Shown here: positions 36,971 to 45,726 of the stretch, piece by piece
How positions within the stretch are numbered: position 1 is the stretch's first letter
Layout: each line of letters opens with the position of its first letter
Source: Acidovorax sp.
GTDB lineage: Bacteria > Pseudomonadota > Gammaproteobacteria > Burkholderiales > Burkholderiaceae_C
DNA length: 49,506 nt
Assembly: GCF_022763525.1 (NCBI RefSeq)
Contig: NZ_JALEGG010000250.1
Coordinates: 1-49,506 of the forward strand
Direction of reading: 5' to 3'
Translations under genes and position numbers: made by a program
The notes under the pieces: generated by a model
The model's database searches: none
What the model saw: only the letters and a program-made list of their open reading frames with translations
Told to the model about the DNA's origin: nothing

Positions 36971-37084
36971 GGGGCCTCCGTGGGTGTGACGGGGCCAGTG
37001 TGCAAAGGCGGAGGCGGTTGGTCTTGAAGATCTGCGCCAAACAGATCAGAGCGGCAACTTTGGCGTCGGGCCGGGGATTTGAGT

Positions 37085-37138
37085 GAAATGGCCTCCAGCG
37101 CTTGTCCATCAAGCGCTAGAAGCTATCATTTTGGAAGC
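37085..37138 (+). repeat. Comamonadaceae-type short repeat, copy C
   Basis: Best-preserved copy: TGGCC, then AGCGCTTG-TCCAT-CAAGCGCT, a perfect 8-bp stem, then AGCTATC and GGAAGC. It overlaps the last codons of the thioredoxin-like gene; the complement of its TATCATTTT core supplies the stop codon TGA (37126-37128) and the last Pro-Lys. Confidence 0.7.
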
Positions 37139-37710
37139 ATTGCACTCCACTGCGGCATGGTCTGCGCCCACCACAGCCGCAGGCGCATGGCCCATTCGGG
37201 CGTGTAGCCCGAGGTGGCAAACCGCACCTGGCCGTGCGCGTCGATGACCACCAGTGCAGGCACGGCGCGCACGCCCCAGCTGCGTGACAGGGTGCCCTGC
37301 GGGTCCACCGCCGTCTGCCAGGGCATGCCGCGCTGGCGCTGCACTTGCGCCACCTTTTCGGCGTTGCCCGACTGCATGGCCACACCCAGCACGGGCCAGT
37401 CGGCGGACAGGCTGGCGATGCTGGGCTCTTCCAGCTTGCAGATGGAACACCATTCGGCCCAGAAATGCACCGCCACCGCCTGGCCCGGGTGCTGGGCGCG
37501 CCAGGCGGCCAGGGTGGTTGCGGGAGGGGTGCCAGTGGCGGCTGCGGCCATCACCAGCGCCACATCGGGTGCGGGGCCCTGGGGCAGGTCGCGCGTGCGC
37601 CAGGTGTCGACCGCCACGATGGCGATCCAGGCGAGTGCGAGGGTGGCCAGGTGCTGCTTCCAGCCCCGGCGCAGGGCCTGTGCGGCGCGGGTGATGCGGG
37701 CTTTCAGCAT
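37126..37710 (-). CDS. Thioredoxin-like protein disulfide oxidoreductase (TlpA/ScsD type)
   Basis: Membrane-anchored periplasmic thiol-disulfide protein of 194 residues. One helix at about residues 20-38 anchors it. The thioredoxin fold begins near 75; the redox motif is C88-S-I-C91 in HFWAEWCSICK, and the cis-proline is in RAVPALVV. ScsD-like proteins with this motif handle disulfides, sometimes in copper stress. It may assist the exported hydroxylase encoded downstream on the same strand, but the 155-base gap makes that uncertain. The C-terminal codons lie in the short repeat copy C. Confidence 0.88.
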   Translation of the reverse strand: MLKARITRAAQALRRGWKQHLATLALAWIAIVAVDTWRTRDLPQGPAPDVALVMAAAATGTPPATTLAAWRAQHPGQAVAVHFWAEWCSICKLEEPSIASLSADWPVLGVAMQSGNAEKVAQVQRQRGMPWQTAVDPQGTLSRSWGVRAVPALVVIDAHGQVRFATSGYTPEWAMRLRLWWAQTMPQWSAMLPK

Positions 37711-37735
37711 GACTGGAGGGCGATGCCGTCGTGGA

Positions 37736-38449
37736 TCAGCGCAGCACTTCGAGCAGCCGATCCAGCCCGCCCTGGTTGATGGCCACCTTGGCCTGCGCGC
37801 GCACGGCGGGCTTGGCGTGGTAGGCCACCGACAAGCCTGCAGCTTCCATCATCGGCAGATCATTGGCGCCGTCGCCCACGGCAATCGCCTGCTGGGGCGA
37901 GATGCCCATGAGCGAGGCCACCTCCAGCAGCGTGCGGCGCTTTTCGGCGCCGTCGCAGATGTCGCCCCAGGCCTGGTCCACCATGCGGCCGGTGAGCAGG
38001 CCGTTTTCGACTTCCAGCACATTGGAGCGGGCAAAGTCGATGCCAAGCCCGGCTTTGACGCGGTCGGCAAAGAAGGTGAAGCCGCCTGAGACCAGTAGCG
38101 TGGTCAGGCCCGCCGCCTTGGCGGCGGTGATCAGCTCCTTGGCGCCGGGGTTGAAGCGCAGGCGCTCGGTGAACACCTGCTCCATGTGCTGCACTGTCAC
38201 GCCCTTGAGCAGGGCCACGCGCTGGCGCAGGCTCTCTTTGTAGTCGGTGATCACGCCCTGCATGGCCGCTTCGGTGATGGCGGCCACCTCGGCCTTGCGG
38301 CCTGCGGCGTCGGCGATTTCGTCCACACACTCGATGTTGATGAGGGTGGAGTCCATGTCGAAGGCGATGAGCTTGTAGGCGGACAGGGACAGGGGGGGCT
38401 CAATACCTTGGATGACAAGGCCCGGAGCGAATTCGGTGGCGTGGTTCAT
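37736..38449 (-). CDS. serB: Phosphoserine phosphatase
   Basis: Final enzyme of serine biosynthesis, HAD superfamily, 237 residues. The nucleophile and acid-base aspartates are D31 and D33 in FDMDST; then VSGGF (motif II) and VGDGANDLPMM (motif IV). The protein lacks the N-terminal ACT-like part of longer SerB forms, which is common in betaproteobacteria. Start ATG 38449. It lies 25 bases upstream of the thioredoxin-like gene on the same strand. It is divergent from a small unknown gene. Confidence 0.95.
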   Translation of the reverse strand: MNHATEFAPGLVIQGIEPPLSLSAYKLIAFDMDSTLINIECVDEIADAAGRKAEVAAITEAAMQGVITDYKESLRQRVALLKGVTVQHMEQVFTERLRFNPGAKELITAAKAAGLTTLLVSGGFTFFADRVKAGLGIDFARSNVLEVENGLLTGRMVDQAWGDICDGAEKRRTLLEVASLMGISPQQAIAVGDGANDLPMMEAAGLSVAYHAKPAVRAQAKVAINQGGLDRLLEVLR

Positions 38450-38613
38450 GGCGCGAACGTGGGGTTCATTGTTTTGGGGACGCAAAACCCGCAATGGTAT
38501 CGCCCGCGCCGTGGTTCCCCCATTGGCGGGGCGATGCCGAGAGGGCGCTCGTTTGTCAGGTAGGCTCGGACGATGTGTACCCGGCCTGCTTGCGCAGCCC
38601 AGATGGAAGACCG

Positions 38614-38826
38614 ATGAAAACCATTGACGAAATGCTGAACCTGGACCTGCTCACGCCGCAGCAGCATGGCGAGATCAGCGCCTGGATTGCGCGCTCTGCC
38701 TCGCCCGATGAAATCTTGCAGATGCCCAGACCACTGTGGCACGCCGTGGAGCGGGCGAGCCAGGTGATGGGCATTGATGTGGATTTGTTGCGCCCACCGG
38801 CCTTGGATGCAGGCGGTGTGGGCTGA
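38614..38826 (+). CDS. Small protein of unknown function (70 aa)
   Basis: I do not recognise this gene. 70 residues, mostly helical and acidic/hydrophobic in pattern (MKTIDEMLNLDLLTPQQHGE, PDEILQMPRPLWHAVERAS, VMGIDVDLLRP); no membrane helix or cysteine. Support for it being real: a GGAAGA site 3 bases before the ATG, codon use like its neighbours, and a clear gap on both sides. The helix-turn-helix-like spacing is suggestive but not enough for a call. Confidence 0.7.
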   Translation: MKTIDEMLNLDLLTPQQHGEISAWIARSASPDEILQMPRPLWHAVERASQVMGIDVDLLRPPALDAGGVG

Positions 38827-38953
38827 GTCGGCCGGGGGACGCTCCTGGCCTTCTGGAGTGGGTTGTCAGCGGGGCCGCCCACTCCGGCCGCATGGCCGCG
38901 CGCGCATGGCTGCGTGCGGCCAAGGCGGCGAACGGTGCGTGATGCGCTTCGCG

Positions 38954-39142
38954 TCAGTGCGCAGTCGGCAAGCCCTTGCGGTGGGCGGCACGGAGCGCGG
39001 CCGCGGGGTCGGGCTTGGGCGGCTCCTTCATCTTGACGAGGAACAGGCGCAGAAAGAACGCGGCCATGCACAGCGTGATCGCGATCACGACGATGCTCAT
39101 CAGGCCGTAGTCAGTAGAAAAAAGATCGTTCAACAGCTTCAT
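38954..39142 (-). CDS. DUF3149 small membrane protein
   Basis: 62 residues: a conserved start MKLLNDLFSTDYGLMS, one membrane helix (about residues 14-36), and a basic, Pro-rich cytoplasmic tail (KMKEPPKPDPAAALRAAHRK). This pattern is that of DUF3149 proteins of betaproteobacteria, of unknown function. GGAGG lies about 5 bases before the ATG, which fixes the start. Confidence 0.88.
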   Translation of the reverse strand: MKLLNDLFSTDYGLMSIVVIAITLCMAAFFLRLFLVKMKEPPKPDPAAALRAAHRKGLPTAH

Positions 39143-39237
39143 GGAACCCTCCGTTTGGTGGTGCTCCAATATCCCGCGCCAGGGGCCATTGACCATTGCG
39201 CTGTGTCAACCATTCGGGCCCGGTCCATTGCGGTTCG

Positions 39238-39894
39238 TCAAGGGCGCGGGAGGTACAGCCGGTCGGACCAGGTGGCCAGCCACTCGGGCTTGAAAGCCAC
39301 GAAGATGGCGGCGAGCATGCCGGTGACAAAACCATCCCCCCAGGCCATGAGCCAGCGTGCCACCAGCGACAGATCGCCGCCCACCCCCGGCAGCGCATGG
39401 CCGCTCCACTGCGAGAGCACGCCCGATGAAAACACGCACACCACCGTGCCCAGGAAGGCTCGGCCGAGCACATACACAAAGGGTTTGGTGCCGGTATAGC
39501 GCCGCACGAGGGCGCCCAGGCCGAGTGCCAGCGTGGCAGGCACCACGCCGAGCCAGGCGATGGCGCCCAGTGCGTCGCCCCATGCCAGGGCTGGGGAGAC
39601 CAGAGCGGCCGTAATGCCCACGGCGATGAGCACAGGCACGGCCAGCGGCCAGCCCAGCATCAGCACCACCAGGCACGCGCCCGACCATTGCAATTGCAGC
39701 GGCATCGCATGCAGGGTGGGCAGGGCCCACATCCAGGGTAAAAACACCAGCGTGGCGAGCAGCGGCGTCCACAGCGCGGACGGCGCTCCATGGGCTTCGT
39801 GCGCCAGGGTCGGGCGGCTGCCCAGCATGCGCCACGGCCGCGCAGCCACGGCGCCGGCCAGGGCGATGAGCGTGAGGGCAGCTTCGAGCCACAT
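39238..39894 (-). CDS. CbiM-related membrane protein (COG3235 type)
   Basis: 218 residues, about six or seven membrane helices. The C-terminal LMAWGDGFVTGMLAAIFVAF resembles the conserved GDG-F-TGM end of COG3235 membrane proteins, which are distantly related to CbiM substrate components of energy-coupling-factor transporters. No ECF ATPase or CbiN/CbiQ partner is close. It may move a metal ion such as cobalt or nickel, but that is inferred from family resemblance only. Start ATG 39894. Short repeat copy D lies just upstream. Confidence 0.75.
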   Translation of the reverse strand: MWLEAALTLIALAGAVAARPWRMLGSRPTLAHEAHGAPSALWTPLLATLVFLPWMWALPTLHAMPLQLQWSGACLVVLMLGWPLAVPVLIAVGITAALVSPALAWGDALGAIAWLGVVPATLALGLGALVRRYTGTKPFVYVLGRAFLGTVVCVFSSGVLSQWSGHALPGVGGDLSLVARWLMAWGDGFVTGMLAAIFVAFKPEWLATWSDRLYLPRP

Positions 39895-39901
39895 ACCAAT
39901 T

Positions 39902-39956
39902 GCTATGCTATTGATAGCTGGTTGCGATTGTAAATAAAGCGCTGGAGGCCAATTTG
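39902..39956 (-). repeat. Comamonadaceae-type short repeat, copy D
   Basis: Read on the minus strand it gives AAATTGGCC, CCAGCGCTTTATT, a degenerate second arm, then CAGCTATC and AGCATAGC. It occupies nearly all of the 72-base gap between the mfd stop and the start of the CbiM-related gene, so it is either in the leader of that gene or ends mfd transcription. Confidence 0.65.
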
Positions 39957-39966
39957 ATTGAAATCA

Positions 39967-42900
39967 TCATGCGGCGACCGGTGGCTGCCCCAGCGACCGC
40001 AGAATGTCCCGCACCATCTGCGCGCGGTCCTTGGGCTCCTTCAGCTCGCGCTCGATGCGCAGCTTCTCGTTGCCCGCCAGCTTGATGTGCTTGTTCTTCT
40101 GGATCAGCTCGATGATGCGCATCGGGTCGATCGGTGGTTGGGGCTTGAAGGTGATGTTGATGACGCCCGGGGCGGCATCGACCTTCACCACGCCGTAGGG
40201 CTGACTCAGCACGCGAAGGCGGTGCACGTCGATCAAGGTCTGGGCCTGGGGCGGCAGTTTGCCAAAGCGGTCCACGATCTCCTCGAGCAGGCCGTCGATC
40301 TGGTCGGGCGTCTTGGCCGTGGCCAGCTTCTTGTAGAACGACAGGCGCAGGTGCACGTCGCCGCAATAGTCGTCGGGCAGCAGGGCGGGGGCGTGCAGGT
40401 TGATGTCGGTGGTGACGGACAGGGGCGAGAGCAGGTCGGGCTCCTTGCCCGCCTTGAGCGCCTTGACGGCCTCGCTCAGCATCTCGTTGTAGAGCTGGAA
40501 GCCCACTTCGAGCATGTTGCCGCTCTGGTTCTCGCCCAGCACCTCGCCCGCGCCGCGGATCTCCAGGTCGTGCATGGCCAGGTAGAAGCCGCTGCCCAGT
40601 TCCTCCATCTGCTGGATGGCTTCGAGCCGCTGCTGCGCCTGCTTGGTGAGGCCGTCCACGTCGGGCACCATGAGGTAGGCATACGCCTGGTGGTGGCTGC
40701 GGCCCACGCGGCCACGCAGCTGGTGCAGCTGCGCCAAGCCGAACTTGTCGGCGCGGCTCATGATGATGGTGTTGGCCGTGGGCACGTCGATGCCGGTCTC
40801 GATGATGGTCGAGCACAAGAGGATGTTGAAGCGCTGGGCCACGAAGTCGCGCATCACGCGTTCGAGCTCGCGCTCGGGCATCTGGCCGTGGGCCACGGCG
40901 ATGCGGGCCTCGGGCAGGATTTCTTCGAGCTTCTGGCGGCGGTTCTCGATGGTCTCCACCTCGTTGTGCAGGAAGTAGACCTGGCCGCCGCGCTTCAGTT
41001 CGCGCAGCACCGCTTCGCGGATCACGCCTGTGCCCTCGTTGCGCACAAAGGTCTTGATCGCCAGGCGCCGCTGCGGCGCGGTGGCGATCACGCTGAGGTC
41101 GCGCAGGCCTTCAAGCGCCATGCCCAGCGTGCGCGGGATGGGGGTAGCGGTGAGGGTGAGCACGTCCACCTCGGCGCGCAGGGCCTTCATTTGCTCCTTG
41201 TGGCGCACGCCGAAGCGGTGCTCCTCGTCGATGATCAGGAGGCCCAGGTTGTGGAACTTGGTGGACTCGGACAGCAGCTTGTGCGTGCCCACCACAATGT
41301 CCACCGTGCCGTCGCCGATGCCCTTGATGGCGGCGGTGATCTCCTTGCCCGAGCGAAAGCGCGAGACTTCGGCCACCTTCACCGGCCATTTGCTGAAGCG
41401 GTCCACCAGGGTCTGGTAGTGCTGCTCGGCCAGCAGCGTTGTGGGTGCCAGGAAGGCCACCTGCTTGCCGCCCGTGACTGCCACGAAGGCCGCGCGCAGC
41501 GCCACTTCGGTCTTGCCGAAGCCCACATCGCCGCAGACCAGGCGGTCCATGGGGCGCGGGCTGATCATGTCCTGGATCACGGCGTGGATGGCGGCGTTCT
41601 GGTCGGCCGTTTCTTCAAAGCCGAAGTCGTTGGCAAAGGTCTCGTAGTCCTGCGGGCTGTAGCGGAAGGCATGGCCTTCGCGCGCGGCGCGGCGGGCGTA
41701 GATGTTGAGCAGCTCGGCCGCGCTGTCGCGCACCTGCTCTGCGGCCTTGCGCTTGGCCTTCTCCCACTGGCCGCTGCCCAGCTTGTGCAGCGGTGCCTCG
41801 TCGGCGCTGACGCCGGTGTAGCGGCTGATGAGCTGCAGCTGGCTCACGGGCACGTACAGCACGGCCTTGTCGGCGTATTCCAGGTGCAAGAACTCCTGCA
41901 TGGCGGGCGTGCCGTCGGGGTTTTTGTTGCCCACGTCCATGTTGACGAGGCCCCGGTAGCGGCCGATGCCGTGCTGGCTGTGCACCACCGGGTCGCCCAC
42001 GTTCAGCTCGGCCAAGTCCTTGATCAGTGCCTCTACGTCGCTCACCTGCTCCTGCTTCTTGCGGCGGCGCGTGGTGGGGCTGGCGGCGAAGAGCTCGGTC
42101 TCGGTGACGAAGTCGATGCCATCCTCGATCCAGCTGAAGCCCACGGTGAGGCCGGCGGTGGCGATGCCCACCTTTTCTTCGGGCGTGCCCTGGAACTCGG
42201 CCAGCGAGTCGAAGGCCGGCGGGTTCACTCCGCTCGCGCGCAGGAAGTCCAGCAGGCTCTCGCGGCGGCCATCGCTTTCGGCCAGCAGCAGCACGCGGTG
42301 CTGGGTGTTGCGGATGTGGGCGTGCAGGCGGGCCAGCGGGTCTTCGGCGCCGCGCACCACCGACAGGTCGCCGAGCTTCTGGAAGTTCGGGTTGTCGTCG
42401 ACATCCTCGACACCCGGGCGGATGGATAGCTGCGCATGCTCCTTGGCGCGGGTATAGAACTGATCGGCCGACAGGAACAGCGCCTCGGGCGGCAGCACCG
42501 GGCGCTCGGGGTCGCCCTGCACCAGGCGGAAGCGGTCCTTGGTGTCCTGCCAGAAGCGTTGAAACGCGGGCTCCAGGTCGCCGTGCAGCACCACTGTGGC
42601 TTCGCCGCCCAGGTAGTCGAACACCGTGGCCGTGTCGTCGAAGAACAGCGGCAGGTAGTACTCGATACCGGCCGTGGCCACGCCCGCGCCCATGTCCTTG
42701 TAGATGCGGCTCTTGGTCGGGTCGCCTTCCAGCATCTCGCGCCAGCGGCTTCGGAATTTGGCGCGTGCGTCGTCGTCCATGGGGAACTCGCGGCCGGGCA
42801 ACAGACGCACCTCGGGCACGGGGTACAGGCTGCGCTGGCTGTCCGGGTCGAAGGTGCGGATGCTGTCGATCTCGTCGTCGAACAGGTCCACGCGAAAGGG

Positions 42901-43443
42901 CACGAGCGAGCCCATGGGGAACAGGTCGATCAGCCCGCCGCGCACGGCGTACTCGCCCGGGCTCACCACCTGCGAAACATGCGAGTAGCCCGCCAGCGTG
43001 AGCTGGGCCCTGAACTTGGCTTCGTCGAGTTTTTGCTTGACCTTGAAGTGGAAGGTGTAGCCCGCCAGAAAGGAGGGCGGGGCGAGGCGGTACAGCGCCG
43101 TGGTGGCGGGCACCAGCACCACGTCGGCGCCTGTTTCCTTGTCTTTCTGCGAGATGCGCCACAGCGTGGCCAGCCGCTCGCTGATCAGGTCCTGGTGCGG
43201 GGAGAAGGTGTCGTAGGGCAGCGTCTCCCAGTCGGGAAACAGCGCGCACCGCAGTCCGGGTGCGAAGAACGCCATCTCGTCGATGAGGCGCTGCGCATCG
43301 GTGGCATCAGCCGTGACGATGGCCGTGGTGCGGCCGGCGGCCTTGTCGCGCTCGGCCAGTCGGGCCAGCAACAGCGAATCGGCGCTGCCCACGGGGCGGG
43401 GCAGGGCAAAGCGTTTTCCGGGGGAGAGTTTGGGCAGTTCCAT
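39967..43443 (-). CDS. mfd: Transcription-repair coupling factor
   Basis: Removes RNA polymerase stalled at DNA lesions and recruits UvrA. 1,158 residues, close to the E. coli length of 1,148. The N-terminal UvrB-like domains (FPDWETLPYDTFSPH) are followed by the RNA-polymerase-interacting domain (VVHSQHGIGRYRG), the helicase core with Walker A GDVGFGKTEVA, DEEH in IIDEEHRFG, TATPIPRTL and QLRGRVGRS, and a C-terminal TRCF domain. ATG 43443 begins typical family sequence (ELPKLSPGKR); the frame upstream is Pro/Arg-rich and unlike Mfd. Divergent from ispD. Confidence 0.97.
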   Translation of the reverse strand: MELPKLSPGKRFALPRPVGSADSLLLARLAERDKAAGRTTAIVTADATDAQRLIDEMAFFAPGLRCALFPDWETLPYDTFSPHQDLISERLATLWRISQKDKETGADVVLVPATTALYRLAPPSFLAGYTFHFKVKQKLDEAKFRAQLTLAGYSHVSQVVSPGEYAVRGGLIDLFPMGSLVPFRVDLFDDEIDSIRTFDPDSQRSLYPVPEVRLLPGREFPMDDDARAKFRSRWREMLEGDPTKSRIYKDMGAGVATAGIEYYLPLFFDDTATVFDYLGGEATVVLHGDLEPAFQRFWQDTKDRFRLVQGDPERPVLPPEALFLSADQFYTRAKEHAQLSIRPGVEDVDDNPNFQKLGDLSVVRGAEDPLARLHAHIRNTQHRVLLLAESDGRRESLLDFLRASGVNPPAFDSLAEFQGTPEEKVGIATAGLTVGFSWIEDGIDFVTETELFAASPTTRRRKKQEQVSDVEALIKDLAELNVGDPVVHSQHGIGRYRGLVNMDVGNKNPDGTPAMQEFLHLEYADKAVLYVPVSQLQLISRYTGVSADEAPLHKLGSGQWEKAKRKAAEQVRDSAAELLNIYARRAAREGHAFRYSPQDYETFANDFGFEETADQNAAIHAVIQDMISPRPMDRLVCGDVGFGKTEVALRAAFVAVTGGKQVAFLAPTTLLAEQHYQTLVDRFSKWPVKVAEVSRFRSGKEITAAIKGIGDGTVDIVVGTHKLLSESTKFHNLGLLIIDEEHRFGVRHKEQMKALRAEVDVLTLTATPIPRTLGMALEGLRDLSVIATAPQRRLAIKTFVRNEGTGVIREAVLRELKRGGQVYFLHNEVETIENRRQKLEEILPEARIAVAHGQMPERELERVMRDFVAQRFNILLCSTIIETGIDVPTANTIIMSRADKFGLAQLHQLRGRVGRSHHQAYAYLMVPDVDGLTKQAQQRLEAIQQMEELGSGFYLAMHDLEIRGAGEVLGENQSGNMLEVGFQLYNEMLSEAVKALKAGKEPDLLSPLSVTTDINLHAPALLPDDYCGDVHLRLSFYKKLATAKTPDQIDGLLEEIVDRFGKLPPQAQTLIDVHRLRVLSQPYGVVKVDAAPGVINITFKPQPPIDPMRIIELIQKNKHIKLAGNEKLRIERELKEPKDRAQMVRDILRSLGQPPVAA

Positions 43444-43519
43444 GCGGACGGGAGGGGGCGTCAATGGGCCCGCCGCATCCTGGTGGCGCGGTGCGCGCGG
43501 GCGGGTCGGGGGCAACGGA

Positions 43520-43611
43520 CCATTTTAGGACCTGCCCGTGATCCTTGCCGGCTCCCGCGCGGCCCGTGCGCCACATGCCGTACGGTGCGCCCGGCGGCCC
43601 TCCTAAAATGG
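43520..43611. promoter_or_regulatory. Mirror-image promoter elements between mfd and ispD
   Basis: CCATTTTAGGA (43520-43530) and TCCTAAAATGG (43601-43611) are exact reverse complements, each containing TAAAAT, a good -10 element, oriented outward toward its gene. For ispD the element ends 9 bases from the ATG, implying a leader of only a few bases. No clear -35 boxes are seen. Confidence 0.45.
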
Positions 43612-43618
43612 CGCCTTC

Positions 43619-44530
43619 ATGACCATCGACCCGCTGCTGCAAACCTCGCTCGCCACGCCGCATGCTGTCACGCCTGCGGCGGGCCGCTTCTGGGCGCTGG
43701 TGCCTTGCGCGGGCACCGGCTCACGGGCGGTGGCATCGCGGCCGGCGGCGCCGTCTGGGGGCTCGACGGTTTCTGGCTTTGGTGCGCTGGCGGGGGCCGC
43801 CGGAGAACCGCTGGCGCCGCCCTCCCTGCCCAAGCAGTACCACTTGGTGGCAGGGCATCCCATGGTCATGCACACCCTTGCGGCTTTCGCCGGGGTGGGC
43901 CGCCTGGCAGGCACGCTGGTGGCCGTGGCGCCGGGTGACCGCTATCTCGATGCCCATGCGCACCCATCGTTCTTTGTGGTGGACTGCGGCGGCCCCACAC
44001 GCGCCGCCACGGTGCAGGGCGGCCTTGTGGCGCTGCAAGAGCGTGGTGCACGGCCCGATGACTGGGTGCTGGTCCACGACGCCGCGCGCTGCCTGGTCAC
44101 GGCCGAGCAGATCGACCGGCTCATCGACGTTTGCGCGACAGACAGCGTGGGCGGCCTGCTGGCGCACCAGCTCGCCGACACGCTCAAGACCTCCATCGAC
44201 GGCCCCGGCGGCGTGCGCGTGGCCTCCACGGTGGACCGCAGCAACAAGTGGCTCGCGCAGACCCCTCAGATGTTCCGCATCGGCCCGCTGCAGGATGCGC
44301 TGGCCAAGGTGGGCAGCAACGTGACCGACGAGGCCAGTGCGATGGAGGCCATGGGCCTGCACCCTCGGCTGGTGCCTGGCGGCGCGCAGAACTTCAAGGT
44401 CACCTATCCCGACGACTTTGCCTTGGCCGAGGCCGTTCTGGCCCAGCGCGGCCACGGCACCACGCTGGCCCGCTTTGGCGGTGAGCGCGGGCACGGTGCC
44501 ATTGAGACCGGGCGCAAGACGATATTTTGA
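43619..44530 (+). CDS. ispD: 2-C-methyl-D-erythritol 4-phosphate cytidylyltransferase
   Basis: Third step of the MEP isoprenoid pathway: joins CTP and MEP. 303 residues, longer than the usual 230-240. The CTP-binding ends are present (PCAGTGSR, residues 29-36; PKQY, 71-74) but separated by 34 residues instead of about 5. The extra stretch is Ala/Pro/Gly/Ser-rich and looks like a flexible loop. Later blocks are normal: [25 protein letters not shown] and [11 protein letters not shown]. An N-terminal extension of about 20 residues precedes the first strand. ispF follows in the same operon. Confidence 0.95.
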   Translation: MTIDPLLQTSLATPHAVTPAAGRFWALVPCAGTGSRAVASRPAAPSGGSTVSGFGALAGAAGEPLAPPSLPKQYHLVAGHPMVMHTLAAFAGVGRLAGTLVAVAPGDRYLDAHAHPSFFVVDCGGPTRAATVQGGLVALQERGARPDDWVLVHDAARCLVTAEQIDRLIDVCATDSVGGLLAHQLADTLKTSIDGPGGVRVASTVDRSNKWLAQTPQMFRIGPLQDALAKVGSNVTDEASAMEAMGLHPRLVPGGAQNFKVTYPDDFALAEAVLAQRGHGTTLARFGGERGHGAIETGRKTIF

Positions 44531-44576
44531 GGACGGGCGCATGCGTGCACCGGCCGATGCATCAACGAAGGCAAAG

Positions 44577-45056
44577 ATGAATTTCAGGATTGGCGAAGGG
44601 TGGGACGTGCATGCGCTCGTGCCAGGCCGTGCCCTCGTGATTGGCGGGGTTCAAATTCCCCACACCATGGGCCTGCTGGGCCATTCGGACGCCGACGTGC
44701 TGCTGCATGCCATCACCGATGCCATTCTGGGCGCGGCGGGGCTGGGCGACATCGGCAGCCATTTTCCGGACACCGACGCGCAGTTTCGTGGGGCTGACTC
44801 TGCTATTTTGTTGGCCGAGGCTGCGCGCCGCGTGCGGGCCGCCGGCTACAGCATCGGCAACGTGGACAGCACCGTGGTGGCACAGGCGCCGCGCCTGGCG
44901 CCGCACATCCCGCGCATGCGGGAATGCATCGCCAAGGCGCTGGAGGTCGAGCCCGGCCAGGTCAATGTGAAGGCAAAGACGGCCGAGCGCCTGGGGCCCG
45001 TGGGGCAGGGCCTGGCGATGGAAGCACGCGCCGCGGCCTTGATCTACAAGGCCTGA
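44577..45056 (+). CDS. ispF: 2-C-methyl-D-erythritol 2,4-cyclodiphosphate synthase
   Basis: Makes the cyclic diphosphate of the MEP pathway; homotrimer with zinc. 159 residues, the E. coli length. Zinc ligands D10 and H12 ([11 protein letters not shown]) and H44 ([11 protein letters not shown]) are present, as are [11 protein letters not shown] and the C-terminal [17 protein letters not shown] 44577 has GAAGG five bases upstream and matches the family N-terminus; ATG 44541 would add 12 residues. It lies 46 bases after ispD. Confidence 0.97.
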   Translation: MNFRIGEGWDVHALVPGRALVIGGVQIPHTMGLLGHSDADVLLHAITDAILGAAGLGDIGSHFPDTDAQFRGADSAILLAEAARRVRAAGYSIGNVDSTVVAQAPRLAPHIPRMRECIAKALEVEPGQVNVKAKTAERLGPVGQGLAMEARAAALIYKA

Positions 45057-45072
45057 AGCCCCTGTTGCGCCA

Positions 45073-45726
45073 TCAGGCCATCCCCGACCAAGCCGCCACG
45101 TAGCCCGGCGTGGCCTCCGTGTTCAGCGGGTCGGCCTCGGGGGTGCCGCGCACCTGCACGATCGGCAGCACGCCGGCCCAGGCGGGGTGCTGCAGGTCCT
45201 CCGCATCGTCCACGGGCGGGCCGCTGCGTACCTTGCAGGCGGCTTCATCCAGCGAAATGCGCAGCACGGTGGTCGCCGCGAACTCCTTGTCGTTGCCGGC
45301 TCGGATCTCGGCCTGGCGGCCGATTGCGATGTGGTCCATGAGCGCCGCCAGCGCGGCGTGCTTGTCCGCCACGGGCTCGAAGCGGCCGTAGACCATGGCG
45401 GCGCGGTAGTTCATCGAGTGGTTGAAGGCCGAGCGCGCCAGCACCAGCCCGTCCAGGTGGGTGATGGTCACGCAAGCCGGGGTGCCCTTGCCCAGCCACT
45501 TGATCATGCGGCCGCCGTTAGAGCCATGGATGTACAGGTGCTCGCCCGTGCGCCAGCAGGCCGTGGGGATGTTGTGGGTGCCCTGATCGTCGGCAAACGC
45601 CACGTGGCACAGATAGGCGGCGTCGATGATGGCATGCAGCGTGGCGCGGTCGTAGCGGGCGTTCTCGGCCACGCGGCGGATGCGTGTGCGATCGGACGAG
45701 GGGAGGGCGGCGGCAGTGTCGTTCAC
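45073..45726 (-). CDS. Pyridoxamine 5'-phosphate oxidase-family (FMN split-barrel) protein
   Basis: FMN-binding split-barrel protein, 217 residues. It resembles the NimA/PNPOx-like group: RRVAENARYDRATLHAIIDA, THNIPTACWRTGEHLYIHG, KWLGKGTPACVTITHLDGLV and NYRAAMVYGRFEPV are recognisable blocks. True PdxH motifs are not evident, so it is more likely an FMN or haem-related relative than the B6 salvage enzyme. The start is GTG 45726, after which homology begins; the site before it is weak. It is divergent from a MocR/PdxR regulator, a layout that suggests it is that regulator's target. Confidence 0.85.
   Translation of the reverse strand: MNDTAAALPSSDRTRIRRVAENARYDRATLHAIIDAAYLCHVAFADDQGTHNIPTACWRTGEHLYIHGSNGGRMIKWLGKGTPACVTITHLDGLVLARSAFNHSMNYRAAMVYGRFEPVADKHAALAALMDHIAIGRQAEIRAGNDKEFAATTVLRISLDEAACKVRSGPPVDDAEDLQHPAWAGVLPIVQVRGTPEADPLNTEATPGYVAAWSGMA

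Noticed and set aside
38876-38935. GC-rich inverted repeats (GGCCGCA...TGCGGCC) between convergent genes
   Set aside because: Arms are short, the region is nearly all G/C so such matches are expected, and there is no T run.
39958-42429. Long open frame of 823 codons on the + strand, antisense to mfd
   Set aside because: It mirrors the high-GC codon pattern of mfd on the other strand, is rich in His/Gln/Ala/Gly, and shows no domain. mfd itself is full length and unambiguous.
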